NCBI RefSeq assembly: GCF_006496635.1
Contig: NZ_CP022958.1
Location: 62,001-126,000, forward strand
Direction of reading: 5' to 3'
Source of the DNA: Azoarcus sp. DD4
Lineage (GTDB): Bacteria; Pseudomonadota; Gammaproteobacteria; Burkholderiales; Rhodocyclaceae
DNA: 64,000 bases
Part shown: one piece after another, positions 33,744-46,652 of the stretch
How the letters are laid out: every line of letters starts with the position of its first letter
Numbering within the stretch: the stretch's first letter is position 1
Program-made: the position numbers and the translations under genes
Notes under the pieces: model-generated
The model's database searches: none
Seen by the model: the letters and a program-made list of their open reading frames with translations, nothing else
Told to the model about the DNA's origin: nothing

Positions 33744-34214
33744 TTATTGCAGACGCCCGGATTCGGCGATCATGCGGATGACCTTGAGGGTGTCCAGATC
33801 GGACTGATGGTAGGCCGAACGCACGATGTCGGCATAGGTGGCGTCCTCGCTGCCGGTCGTTTCGGACAGGCTGGTGGTGTAGACGAAACGCAGGAAGAGG
33901 GCGCCGGCCTGCGGTTCCTCGATGCGTATCGTCAGACTGCCGCCGGCATGTTCGGCGGTCGCTTCCGATTCGAAGCTGATCCACTCGAGTTCGCGGAAGC
34001 GCACGCGGTCGCGGATCACCGCCTGGCCGAAATGCAGGTCGCGCACCAGCTCGGTGTCGGTGCGCTCGATGATGCGGCAGGCTTCCAGGCCGGGCAGGAA
34101 GGGGCGGGCGTCCTCGGCGCGGCACAGCAGGCCGAACCAGAGTTCCTCGCGCGTCAGCAGGTTGGCGTTGGGGTCGGCGAGGTCGTTGACCTCGACCAGG
34201 TGTTCGAATCTCAA
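33744..34214 (-). CDS. SRPBCC-fold protein, AtaL/DUF1857-like
   Basis: A 156-aa soluble protein whose strand-helix pattern resembles the START/SRPBCC hydrophobic-ligand fold. RFEHLVEVNDLADPNANLLT and REELWFGLLCRAEDARPFLPG match the AtaL-like (DUF1857) family as I know it, and LFLRFVYTTSLSE is the long C-terminal strand. The start is TTG at 34214 with GGGAG about 6 bp upstream; no ATG is available near the conserved N-terminus. It is followed by a strong terminator and then rdgC. The function is unknown; a ligand-binding or cyclase role is conceivable. Confidence 0.72.
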   Translation of the reverse strand: MRFEHLVEVNDLADPNANLLTREELWFGLLCRAEDARPFLPGLEACRIIERTDTELVRDLHFGQAVIRDRVRFRELEWISFESEATAEHAGGSLTIRIEEPQAGALFLRFVYTTSLSETTGSEDATYADIVRSAYHQSDLDTLKVIRMIAESGRLQ

Positions 34215-34297
34215 AGGCGTCTCCCTTGCCAGTCGGGCCCGCAGTTTACCCCGAGCGGCGATCCGTCCGCAGCGCCCCGTCCGCCATCCGGGATACC

Positions 34298-35044
34298 ATG
34301 CCGGCCATGCAGATCGAACGACTTCTCCACGCTCAGGGATTCGGCAGCCGCAAGGAATGCCGTGCCCTCATCCGTGCCGGCTACATCAGCGTTGCCGGCG
34401 TCCCTTGCGAAAATCCCGCGGCCGAATTCGACCCGGGCAGCACCGACGGCCGCCCCGGTCTCGAATTCAGCGTCGACGGCCAGCCCTGGCGGTTCCGTGC
34501 GCAGGCCTACCTGATGCTGCACAAGCCGGCCGGCTACGAGTGTTCGCACAAGCCGACCTTCCACCCCTCGATATTCCGCCTGCTGCCGCCGCAGATGCTG
34601 ACGCGCGGCGTGCAGTGCATAGGCCGGCTCGACCAGGACACCACAGGCCTACTGCTGCTGTCGGACGACGGCCAGTTCATCCACCAGTGGAGCTCGGGCA
34701 AGAAGCGCACGCCCAAGGTCTATGAGGTGACGCTCAAGCATGCGGCCAGCGCCGAACTCATCGCCGCCTTGCTCGCCGGGGTGGAATTGCACGACGAACC
34801 TGAACCCATCGCGGCAGCCGCCTGCGTGGCCACCGGCAGTCACACTCTGGATCTCACCATCTGCGAAGGCAAGTACCACCAGGTGAAGCGCATGGTCGCG
34901 GCTGCCGGCAATCGCGTCGAGGCGCTGCATCGCAGCCGTGTCGGTGGCCTGGCGTTGGATCCGGCACTGGCGTCGGGCGAATGGCGCTGGCTCGAAGCCG
35001 AGGACCTTGCGCGGCTGGCCGATTTTCCGCCCGAGGGCAGTTGA
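34298..35044 (+). CDS. 16S rRNA-type pseudouridine synthase, RsuA family
   Basis: A 248-aa RNA-modifying enzyme. An N-terminal S4-like RNA-binding domain (residues 4-60, MQIERLLHAQGFGSRKECRA) is followed by the catalytic domain with motif I KPAGYECS and the catalytic Asp in GRLDQDTTGLLLLSDDG. Motif III follows as KVYEVTL, and the C-terminal EGKYHQVKRMVAAAGNRVE is typical of RsuA. It is most like RsuA (pseudouridine 516 in 16S rRNA), but RluB/E/F relatives are close, so the exact target is not asserted. ATG 34298 or 34307 could be the start; neither has a strong ribosome-binding site. It is divergent from the SRPBCC gene. Confidence 0.88.
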   Translation: MPAMQIERLLHAQGFGSRKECRALIRAGYISVAGVPCENPAAEFDPGSTDGRPGLEFSVDGQPWRFRAQAYLMLHKPAGYECSHKPTFHPSIFRLLPPQMLTRGVQCIGRLDQDTTGLLLLSDDGQFIHQWSSGKKRTPKVYEVTLKHAASAELIAALLAGVELHDEPEPIAAAACVATGSHTLDLTICEGKYHQVKRMVAAAGNRVEALHRSRVGGLALDPALASGEWRWLEAEDLARLADFPPEGS

Positions 35045-35329
35045 AGAGTTGAAGTCCTGCCTCGCCGGATGTGATTTGGGGCTGCGGCTGTTGAGGGTTT
35101 TGTTTTTTAGTTTTTTTAATAATTAAAGAAACAAAGAAGTAAACAGTGCCCCGAAATCTGTGGATAAGCCGGATGAGCCCTGTGCTCGCGCAGGATTCAG
35201 TGTCTGATAAACAGGTTGATAAACCCGGTCGACAGCTGTGCATGGAATGTCCATGCTTTTTCATCGGTTGGTGTTTTTCCCTTTTGTCCACATCCTTTCC
35301 CCGTTTCGTCCCCTGACTTGCCCACGTCA
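35045..35329. other. AT-rich intergenic region with DnaA box, hairpin and direct repeats
   Basis: This 285-bp gap before earP holds no gene. It has a T/A-rich tract at 35092-35140, unusual for this genome, a perfect DnaA box TGTGGATAA at 35159-35167 and a short direct repeat GATAAAC (about 35205 and 35218). It also has a terminator-like hairpin at 35240-35261 and a DnaA-box variant TTGTCCACA at 35284-35292. A second perfect box follows inside earP at 35383. An AT tract beside DnaA boxes is what an unwinding or DnaA-titration region looks like, but no dnaA, dnaN or gyrB gene is here. Confidence 0.45.
35240..35261 (+). terminator. Short hairpin with T5 upstream of earP
   Basis: GCATGGA (35240-35246), triloop ATG, TCCATGC (35250-35256), then TTTTT (35257-35261). 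The stem is only 7 bp, but the layout is that of an intrinsic terminator. It lies 195 bp after the pseudouridine synthase stop and 68 bp before the earP ATG, so it may end the former or attenuate the latter. Confidence 0.45.
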
Positions 35330-36499
35330 ATGAAGCCCGCCGCCGCCGTTTCCCGTCCCGATTGGGAGATCTTCTGCAAGGTTGTGGATAACTATGGGGA
35401 TATCGGCGTCTGCTGGCGACTTGCCCGCGCGCTGGCCGCCGGGGCAGGCTTTTCGGTGAGGCTGTGGGTGGACGACTGGGCGGCCTTCGCCCGCCTCTGT
35501 CCGGACCTCGCCGGCGCGGACGGCGAGGTCTGCCGCGGCGGGATAGAAGTCCGGCGATGGACGGATCCCCTTCCTGAAGTCGAACCGGCGGCGGTGGTGA
35601 TCGAAGCCTTCGCCTGCGACCTGCCGGACGTGCACCTGCGGGCGATGGCGGCGCAGCCGCTGGCGCCGGTGTGGATCAACCTCGAATACCTGTCGGCCGA
35701 GGGTTGGGTGGCCGGCTGTCACCGGCTGGCCTCGCCCCATCCGGCATTGCCGCTGGTGAAGCACTTCTTCTTCCCCGGCTTCGATGCCGATACCGGCGGC
35801 CTGATACGCGAAACCGGCCTGCTGGCCGAGCGCGACGCCTTCCGCGCAGGCGATGGCCGCGCGGCCTGGTTCGCCGCTCAGGGTATGGCGCTGCCGTCGC
35901 CCGACACCCTGGTGGTGTCGCTGTTCGCCTACGAGCAGCCGGCGCTGGCCGAACTGGTGGCGGCCTGGGCGCAGGGCGAACGGCCGGTGTTGCTGCTGGT
36001 GCCGGAGGGCCGGGTGCTGGGCGACCTGGCCGCCGCGGTCGGGATGGATGGGCTGGCGCCGGGCGCGCGACTGCAACGCGGGCAGCTCGCGCTCGCGGTG
36101 CTGCCCTTCACCGACCAGGCCGGCTACGACCGCCTGCTGTGGGCCTGCGATCTCAACTTCGTGCGCGGCGAGGATTCCTTCGTGCGGGCGCAGTGGGCGG
36201 CTCACCCTTTCGTCTGGCAGATCTACCTGCAGGACGGCGACGCCCATGTCGACAAGCTCGATGCCTTCGTCGCGCGCTGGTGCGCAGGACTGGAAGCGCC
36301 GGCGGCCGCGGCATTGCGCCGTTTCTGGTCGGCCTGGAACGGCGCTGGCGGGATCGCCGCGGCCTGGCCGGATTTCGCTGCCGTGCTGCCGGCGCTTGCT
36401 GCCCATGCCCGCGACTGGTGCGGACGCCTCGCTGCGCAGGACGATCTCGTGATGCGCCTGACGCAATTCTGCAACCACATCCGCGCCGTTAAGCGGTAG
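35330..36499 (+). CDS. earP: EF-P arginine rhamnosyltransferase EarP
   Basis: A 389-aa GT-B glycosyltransferase that transfers rhamnose from dTDP-rhamnose to Arg32 of EF-P, activating it for poly-proline translation. The N-terminal KVVDNYGDIGVCWRLAR holds Asp20, the residue reported as essential in the Neisseria enzyme, and RGEDSFVRAQWA holds Glu281 in the place of the conserved sugar-nucleotide Glu. The nucleotide-binding HPFVWQIY motif is also present. ATG 35330 gives an N-terminus aligned with the family; no strong ribosome-binding site is visible. efp follows 65 bp downstream, the usual pairing. A DnaA box (35383) lies in the coding sequence over Val-Asp-Asn. Confidence 0.95.
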   Translation: MKPAAAVSRPDWEIFCKVVDNYGDIGVCWRLARALAAGAGFSVRLWVDDWAAFARLCPDLAGADGEVCRGGIEVRRWTDPLPEVEPAAVVIEAFACDLPDVHLRAMAAQPLAPVWINLEYLSAEGWVAGCHRLASPHPALPLVKHFFFPGFDADTGGLIRETGLLAERDAFRAGDGRAAWFAAQGMALPSPDTLVVSLFAYEQPALAELVAAWAQGERPVLLLVPEGRVLGDLAAAVGMDGLAPGARLQRGQLALAVLPFTDQAGYDRLLWACDLNFVRGEDSFVRAQWAAHPFVWQIYLQDGDAHVDKLDAFVARWCAGLEAPAAAALRRFWSAWNGAGGIAAAWPDFAAVLPALAAHARDWCGRLAAQDDLVMRLTQFCNHIRAVKR

Positions 36500-36564
36500 A
36501 ATCGCGCGCTTAAATTTTTGTGGACCAGCGGCCTTCGGTCGCACCCTCCCGTTCAGGAAACAGC

Positions 36565-37122
36565 ATGAAAACCGCACAGGAACTCCGCTCCGGCAACGTC
36601 ATCATGGTCGGCAGCGACCCGCTGGTGGTCCAGAAGGCCGAATACAACAAGTCCGGCCGCAACGCTGCGGTCGTGAAGATGAAGCTCAAGAACCTGCTCA
36701 CCGGCGCGCCGTCCGAATCGGTGTACAAGGCCGACGACAAGTTCGAAGTCGTGCAGCTCGATCGCAAGGAAGTGACCTACTCCTACTTCGCCGATCCGAT
36801 GTACGTGTTCATGGACGCCGACTACGAGCAGTTCGAGGTCGAAGCCGATAACATGACCGACGCGCTCAAGTACCTTGAAGACGGCCTGCAGTGCGAAGTG
36901 GTGTTCTACAACGGCAAGGCGATCTCGGTCGAACTGCCGACCACCGTGGTGCGCGAAGTGGTCTACACCGAACCCGCAGTCAAGGGCGACACCTCCGGCA
37001 AGGTCATGAAGCCGGCCAAGATCACCACCGGTTTCGAGCTGCCGGTGCCGGCCTTCGTGGAAATCGGCGACAAGATCGAAATCGACACCCGTACCGACGA
37101 GTACAAGAACCGCGTCAAGTAA
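36565..37122 (+). CDS. efp: Translation elongation factor P, Arg32 type
   Basis: A 185-aa three-domain factor that relieves ribosome stalling at poly-proline. The KOW-like first domain carries the loop NKSGRNAAVV with Arg at residue 32 where E. coli has Lys34, exactly the EarP-modified subtype. Domains II and III are complete (VELPTTVVREVVYTEPAVKG, ending EIDTRTDEYKNRVK). The ATG at 36565 has CAGGAAAC 5-10 bp upstream. The earP stop codon overlaps a TAGAAT hexamer (36497-36502) that may act as an efp -10 element. A GC-rich terminator follows at 37145. Confidence 0.97.
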   Translation: MKTAQELRSGNVIMVGSDPLVVQKAEYNKSGRNAAVVKMKLKNLLTGAPSESVYKADDKFEVVQLDRKEVTYSYFADPMYVFMDADYEQFEVEADNMTDALKYLEDGLQCEVVFYNGKAISVELPTTVVREVVYTEPAVKGDTSGKVMKPAKITTGFELPVPAFVEIGDKIEIDTRTDEYKNRVK

Positions 37123-37144
37123 GTCGCGCGCGTTCGCAAGCCAG

Positions 37145-37171
37145 GGGGCCCCATGCGGGCCCCTTTGTTTT
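37145..37171 (+). terminator. Rho-independent terminator of efp
   Basis: GGGGCCC (37145-37151), loop CATGC, GGGCCCC (37157-37163), then TTTGTTTT (37164-37171). It lies 22 bp after the efp stop and has an all-GC stem and a T-run, a classical intrinsic terminator. Confidence 0.85.
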
Positions 37172-37287
37172 CCGATTGTTGCTGGCGGGATCCGTACGGC
37201 GTGTTCAAAGGTCCGAAGTCCCACCTTCACGATCCCTGCCCAAACCCCATGCCGCATCGCCTTTCCTTTCCCACCGGAGCCCTTTCG

Positions 37288-37695
37288 ATGAAACCCGTGC
37301 TGGTCGCACTGGCTGCCCTGACCCTTGCTGTCGCCGGCTGTGGGGCCGAGACATCCGCCGAGAAGGCCGAGCGTTCCGCCGCCGAAGCAGCGGCAGCAGC
37401 CAAGGAAGCGCTCGACAAGGCCGGCGTGGCGGTGCAGAAAGCGGGCGAGGCCGGCAAGGCTGCGCTGGAAGCAGTCGAGGAAAGCACCCGTGCCGGCACC
37501 GACAGCGGCAGCGAGAAGCTCGGCGAACTCACGGAGGCGACCGGCGAGGGTGCGCGCGATGCCCAGGAAGCCGCCGAACTCGCCGCCCGCCGCATTGCCG
37601 ACGCCACGCGCGAGGCGGCGCAGAAGCTGAAGGAAGTCGGCAAGGATGCGGTCGAGTCGGTACGTAACAAGGGGCCCGAGGGCGCCGGCAACTGA
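37288..37695 (+). CDS. Ala/Glu/Lys-rich lipoprotein
   Basis: A 135-aa predicted lipoprotein with signal segment LVALAALTLAVAGC and a lipobox (VAGC, lipidated Cys at about residue 18). The mature part is one long amphipathic helix rich in Ala, Glu and Lys with heptad-like repeats (AEKAERSAAEAAAAAKEALD and similar). It resembles other small helical envelope proteins of unknown function, including some annotated as apolipoprotein-like; homology is doubtful because composition dominates. Glycine is absent from most of the helix and no enzyme motif is present. CCGGAG lies 8 bp before the ATG. It stands between the efp terminator and the uvrA promoter. Confidence 0.75.
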   Translation: MKPVLVALAALTLAVAGCGAETSAEKAERSAAEAAAAAKEALDKAGVAVQKAGEAGKAALEAVEESTRAGTDSGSEKLGELTEATGEGARDAQEAAELAARRIADATREAAQKLKEVGKDAVESVRNKGPEGAGN

Positions 37696-37749
37696 AGCTT
37701 CGGCGCGTCGGCGGCCGCTGCCACCGATGCGATGACGTGTGTTGCCACA

Positions 37750-37803
37750 AGACTTCGGCATAGGTCGAAGTCTGACGGAGCGGTGGCCGAACCGCCCTAC
37801 AAT
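37750..37803 (+). promoter_or_regulatory. uvrA: uvrA promoter region with 8-bp palindrome
   Basis: A perfect inverted repeat AGACTTCG (37750-37757), loop GCATAGGT, CGAAGTCT (37766-37773), lies just upstream of a -10-like TACAAT (37798-37803), 33 bp before the uvrA ATG. No T-run follows the palindrome, so an operator is more likely than a terminator. A LexA-type CTGT-N8-ACAG box is not seen. Confidence 0.45.
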
Positions 37804-37835
37804 GACGCCTTTCCGGCCCCTCCCCGCAGCCCGTC

Positions 37836-43451
<5,616 letters not shown>

Positions 43452-43495
43452 GCCGGTCTTTGCACACGTTTGCCTTAGCGCGCAGGGAATCAAGA

Positions 43496-44194
43496 ATGAA
43501 CAAGAAGCTGATCCGGGTGTGGGACGTTCCCACCCGGCTTTTTCACTGGCTGCTGCTGGTGCTGGTCGTCGCCGCCTTCGTCACGGGGCTGATCGGCGGC
43601 AATCTCATCGTCTGGCATGGCTGGCTGGGTATCGCGATCTCGGGCCTGCTGGCCTTCCGCCTGGTGTGGGGGCTGGTCGGATCGACCTACGCCCGCTTTG
43701 CCCACTTCGTGCCCGGCCCCGGCCGCGTCTTCGCCTACCTGCGCGGCCAGTGGCGCGGCGTCGGTCATAACCCGCTGGGCGCCCTGTCGGTGCTGGCCCT
43801 GCTTGCGGTGCTCATTTTTCAGGTAGCGAGCGGTCTGGTGTCGAACGACGACATCGCCTTTACCGGCCCGCTGGCAGCGTTGGTGTCGGATGAAGTCAGC
43901 GCCTGGCTGACCGGCCTGCACCGCCAGAACATGTGGGTCATTCTTGGCCTGGTGGCGCTGCATCTGGCCGCCATCCTGTTCTACGTGCATGCCAGGAAGG
44001 ACAATCTGGTGAAGCCGATGATCACCGGCGTCAAGGAGGTGGCCGATGCCGACGTCAAGCCGGCCGAGGGCGGCGGCCTGTTGTCCTTCGTGCTGGCGCT
44101 GGCCGTCGCCGCCGCCGTGGTGTGGGTGGCGACCGGTGGCCTGTTGCCACCGCCTCCGCCACCGGCGCCGGCCGAAGCTGCTCCGGCCTGGTAA
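43496..44194 (+). CDS. Cytochrome b561-type membrane protein
   Basis: A 232-aa diheme cytochrome b of the b561/hydrogenase-b superfamily, transferring electrons between the quinone pool and periplasmic carriers. Four core helices carry the heme histidines: RLFHWLLL (His17), IVWHGWLG, the region before GLHRQNMW and ALHLAAILFYVHA. A fifth hydrophobic segment precedes a proline-rich tail (PPPPPPAPAEAAPAW), an unusual C-terminal extension. CAGGGAA lies 8-10 bp before the ATG. It is 44 bp after uvrA on the same strand. The convergent cytochrome c' gene beyond a shared terminator suggests a possible redox partner, as this b/c' pairing is common in Betaproteobacteria. Confidence 0.9.
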   Translation: MNKKLIRVWDVPTRLFHWLLLVLVVAAFVTGLIGGNLIVWHGWLGIAISGLLAFRLVWGLVGSTYARFAHFVPGPGRVFAYLRGQWRGVGHNPLGALSVLALLAVLIFQVASGLVSNDDIAFTGPLAALVSDEVSAWLTGLHRQNMWVILGLVALHLAAILFYVHARKDNLVKPMITGVKEVADADVKPAEGGGLLSFVLALAVAAAVVWVATGGLLPPPPPPAPAEAAPAW

Positions 44195-44209
44195 GTCGCC
44201 GCGCGACCC

Positions 44210-44245
44210 AAAAGAAAACCGCCCCTCGAGGCGGTTTTCCTTTTC
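44210..44245. terminator. Bidirectional terminator between cytochrome b and cytochrome c' genes
   Basis: GAAAACCGCC (44214-44223), loop CCTCGA, GGCGGTTTTC (44230-44239), a perfect 10-bp stem flanked by A-rich sequence on the left and CTTTTC on the right, so it can end transcription in both directions. It sits between the two convergent stop codons. Confidence 0.85.
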
Positions 44246-44260
44246 AGCGCGACCTGCCGC

Positions 44261-44722
44261 TCATTCGGCGCGATACTGGTCGTGACAGGCCTTGCAGGTC
44301 TTGCCCAGGTCGCCGAAGGCGACCTTGACCGCGGCCGCATCGCCGTCCGCAGCGACCTTGGCGAGGTTGTTGGCGGCCTTGTTGAAATCGATCGCGACCT
44401 TGGTCACGCCTTCCTTGTCGCTGAAGAATTCCGGCTTGACGCGGGTCTTCTGCGCGCCGACGTCCTTTTCGGTACCCGGACCGTAGAGCGCGCCCATGCC
44501 GGAGTTGGCGATGCCGGCGATGGCGTTGGCGGCGGCGGCGACCTGATCCTTGTTGTAGCTGCCGTCCAGATTGGTCTTGATCTTGCCCATGTTCCAGCTC
44601 ATGAAGCTGTAACCGGCCTTGCGGTACTTGATCTGGTCTTCCGGCTTGACCTGGGCGGAGGCGGTGGTGGCGAGCGCCAGGGCAAGGATGCCGAAGGCGG
44701 CGTGGGCGAGTGACTTCTTCAT
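44261..44722 (-). CDS. Cytochrome c'
   Basis: A 153-aa periplasmic class II cytochrome c. A cleavable signal (residues 1-23, LALALATTASA) precedes a four-helix bundle, with the covalent heme site CKACHDQYR at the C-terminus (Cys143, Cys146, His147). This is the five-coordinate heme class known to bind NO and CO and to protect against nitrosative stress. GAGGAAC is the ribosome-binding site. Its upstream region has a 9-bp inverted repeat (44761-44804) that may be an operator. The convergent cytochrome b561-like gene and the heme-binding chemoreceptor next door suggest a local redox or NO theme (inference). Confidence 0.93.
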   Translation of the reverse strand: MKKSLAHAAFGILALALATTASAQVKPEDQIKYRKAGYSFMSWNMGKIKTNLDGSYNKDQVAAAANAIAGIANSGMGALYGPGTEKDVGAQKTRVKPEFFSDKEGVTKVAIDFNKAANNLAKVAADGDAAAVKVAFGDLGKTCKACHDQYRAE

Positions 44723-44760
44723 GTGTTCCTCGTGGGTTGATGGATGAAGCGGGTGGAAAT

Positions 44761-44804
44761 ATTCGTACTGGATTATCAGGTCAGTCGATCGGAATAGTAC
44801 GAAT
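44761..44804 (-). promoter_or_regulatory. Widely spaced inverted repeat upstream of cytochrome c'
   Basis: ATTCGTACT (44761-44769) and its exact reverse complement AGTACGAAT (44796-44804) are separated by 26 bp, giving 35 bp between centres. It lies 39-82 bp upstream of the cytochrome c' ATG and about 100 bp before the sigma-28-type promoter of the divergent chemoreceptor. The arms are seen directly; the role as a regulator-binding pair is inferred. Confidence 0.45.
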
Positions 44805-44903
44805 CCCGTCTGCGACAGTTGCAGCGCAGCAATGGTTCAAATCCTGCTTTGAAGACGTGCCGCGAAGGCGGCAAGGGAAACCGCCGGCACCGTTTGCCGG
44901 CGT

Positions 44904-44932
44904 TAAAGGCGGATGCTTCGCGGCCGTAGATA
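44904..44932 (+). promoter_or_regulatory. Sigma-28 (FliA)-type promoter for the chemoreceptor
   Basis: TAAA (44904-44907), exactly 15 bp, then GCCG (44923-44926) followed by TAGATA. This matches the core of the FliA consensus TAAA-N15-GCCG, with a less good -10 tail. It is 56-62 bp upstream of the chemoreceptor ATG. A hairpin GCCCGC/GCGGGC (44959-44974) lies in the leader directly before the AGGAG ribosome-binding site (44975-44979). Confidence 0.6.
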
Positions 44933-44987
44933 GACTTGAAGCGACCGTAGCAAAACAGGCCCGCAGCGGCGGGCAGGAGAATACGAC

Positions 44988-46610
44988 ATGGGCCGACTGG
45001 CCAATACCCCGATCTGGGTGCGTCTGACCGGAGCGATCTGGCTGATGCTGGTGCTTGCCTGGGGCAGCATGATCGCCTGGGAAACGCGGGTGAATCGCAA
45101 CATCGCCATCGAACAGGCCAAGGACTTCGCCCGTTCGGTCAATGAAATGACCATGGCCGGCCTGACCGGCATGATGATCACCGGCACGGTGGCGCAGCGT
45201 GATGTCTTCCTCGACCAGATCAAGGAGCTGTCGGCGGTGCGCGACCTCCAGGTGATACGCGGCGAGGCGGTGAGCAAGCTCTATGGCCCGGGCAGCGGTG
45301 CCGGCCTGACCCTGGATGCTGCCGAGCGCGAGGTGCTGGCCGGCGGCGAGCCGGTGATGCGGGTCGAGCACGACGAGCGCAACGGCGAGCATCTGCGGGT
45401 GGTGATCGCCGCGCAGGCATCGAAGAACTACCTCGGCAAGGACTGCATCCTGTGTCACCAGGTGGCGGAAGGTACCCCGCTGGGCGCGGTGAGCATGCGC
45501 ATCTCGCTCGACAAGGTGAATGCCGCGGTGGACAGTTTCCGCAACCAGAGCATCCTGTTCGCGCTGCTGGTGTCGCTGCCGCTGCTCGGCTTCGTGTTCC
45601 TGTTCATCCGCCGCTTCGTCACCCGGCCGCTGGCGCATCTGGCCGAAGGTCTGGCCGAGATCGCGCAGGGCGGGGGCGATCTGACCCGCCGCCTCGACAG
45701 CGCCGGCGACGACGAGATCGGCCGCACCGCCGGCATGTTCAACCGCATGCTGGCAACCATTGCCGGGCTGGTGCGCCAGGTCGGCGAGTCCGCGGCGGCG
45801 GTGACCGCTTCGGCCGGCGGACTGGCCAAGGGCGCAGCGCGGGTGGCGGAAAGTTCGCACCGGCAGAACGACCGCTCGCTGTCGGCCGCAGGCGAAGTCG
45901 AGGCGCTGACCGACAACATCGCCCATATCGCCACCAGCGCCGAGAGCGTGCGCGAACGCTCGCGCGACAGCCTGGCGCGTTCGCAGGAAGGTCAGCGCAG
46001 CCTGGCCCAGCTGATCGGCGAGGTCGGCCAGGTCGAAGGCGCCGTGCAGCACATGGCGACGGCGGTCGGTGCCTTCGTGCAATCGACCACCGCGATCACC
46101 CGCATGACGCAGGAAGTGCGCGAGATCGCCGAGCAGACCAATCTGCTGGCGCTCAACGCGGCAATCGAGGCGGCGCGCGCAGGCGAGCAGGGCCGCGGCT
46201 TTGCCGTGGTGGCGGACGAGGTGCGCAAGCTGGCCGAGAAGTCGGCCCATTCGGCCGGCGGTATCGATGCCATCACCCGCGAGATCGGCGAGCAGTCGGT
46301 GTCGGTGCAGGAGGCCATCGCACGCGGGCTGGATCACCTGGAATCGAGCCGGCACGCTGCCGACAAGGTGTCGCAGGTGCTGGAGGCAGCCAATGCCGCG
46401 GTCAGCGAGGTGGGCGAGGGCCTGGACCGGATCGCCGGCGCCACCGGCGAGCAGCGCCGTTCCAGCGAATCGGTGAGCGCCAGCATCGAGGCCATCGCCG
46501 CGATGGCGCGTGACAACAATGCCGCGATCGAAGGCACCGTGAGTGCAGCGCGCGAGCTGGAACAGCTTGCCGCGCGGCTGCAGGATTCGGTGTCGCGCTT
46601 TAGCGTCTGA
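44988..46610 (+). CDS. Methyl-accepting chemotaxis protein with periplasmic heme c motif
   Basis: A 540-aa chemoreceptor. It has TM1 (about residues 10-30), a periplasmic domain of about 155 residues, TM2 (about 188-208), HAMP (about 208-262, RRFVTRPLAHLAEGLAEI) and a signalling helix bundle. The hairpin tip there is VREIAEQTNLLALNAAIEAA, and methylation helices lie on both sides. The periplasmic part contains CILCH (Cys153, Cys156, His157), a c-type heme attachment site, so it may sense redox state, oxygen or NO. The ATG at 44988 has AGGAG 8 bp upstream and a FliA-type promoter further up, which ties it to the flagellar regulon. It ends with no CheR-docking pentapeptide. Confidence 0.92.
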   Translation: MGRLANTPIWVRLTGAIWLMLVLAWGSMIAWETRVNRNIAIEQAKDFARSVNEMTMAGLTGMMITGTVAQRDVFLDQIKELSAVRDLQVIRGEAVSKLYGPGSGAGLTLDAAEREVLAGGEPVMRVEHDERNGEHLRVVIAAQASKNYLGKDCILCHQVAEGTPLGAVSMRISLDKVNAAVDSFRNQSILFALLVSLPLLGFVFLFIRRFVTRPLAHLAEGLAEIAQGGGDLTRRLDSAGDDEIGRTAGMFNRMLATIAGLVRQVGESAAAVTASAGGLAKGAARVAESSHRQNDRSLSAAGEVEALTDNIAHIATSAESVRERSRDSLARSQEGQRSLAQLIGEVGQVEGAVQHMATAVGAFVQSTTAITRMTQEVREIAEQTNLLALNAAIEAARAGEQGRGFAVVADEVRKLAEKSAHSAGGIDAITREIGEQSVSVQEAIARGLDHLESSRHAADKVSQVLEAANAAVSEVGEGLDRIAGATGEQRRSSESVSASIEAIAAMARDNNAAIEGTVSAARELEQLAARLQDSVSRFSV

Positions 46611-46652
46611 ACCTGGCGGGCGCGCGGCAGGACGTCGCCGCCCGCGCCGGCC

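Noticed and set aside
36497..36502. TAGAAT as a firm efp promoter
   Set aside because: No reasonable -35 element at 16-18 bp; efp may simply be co-transcribed with earP.
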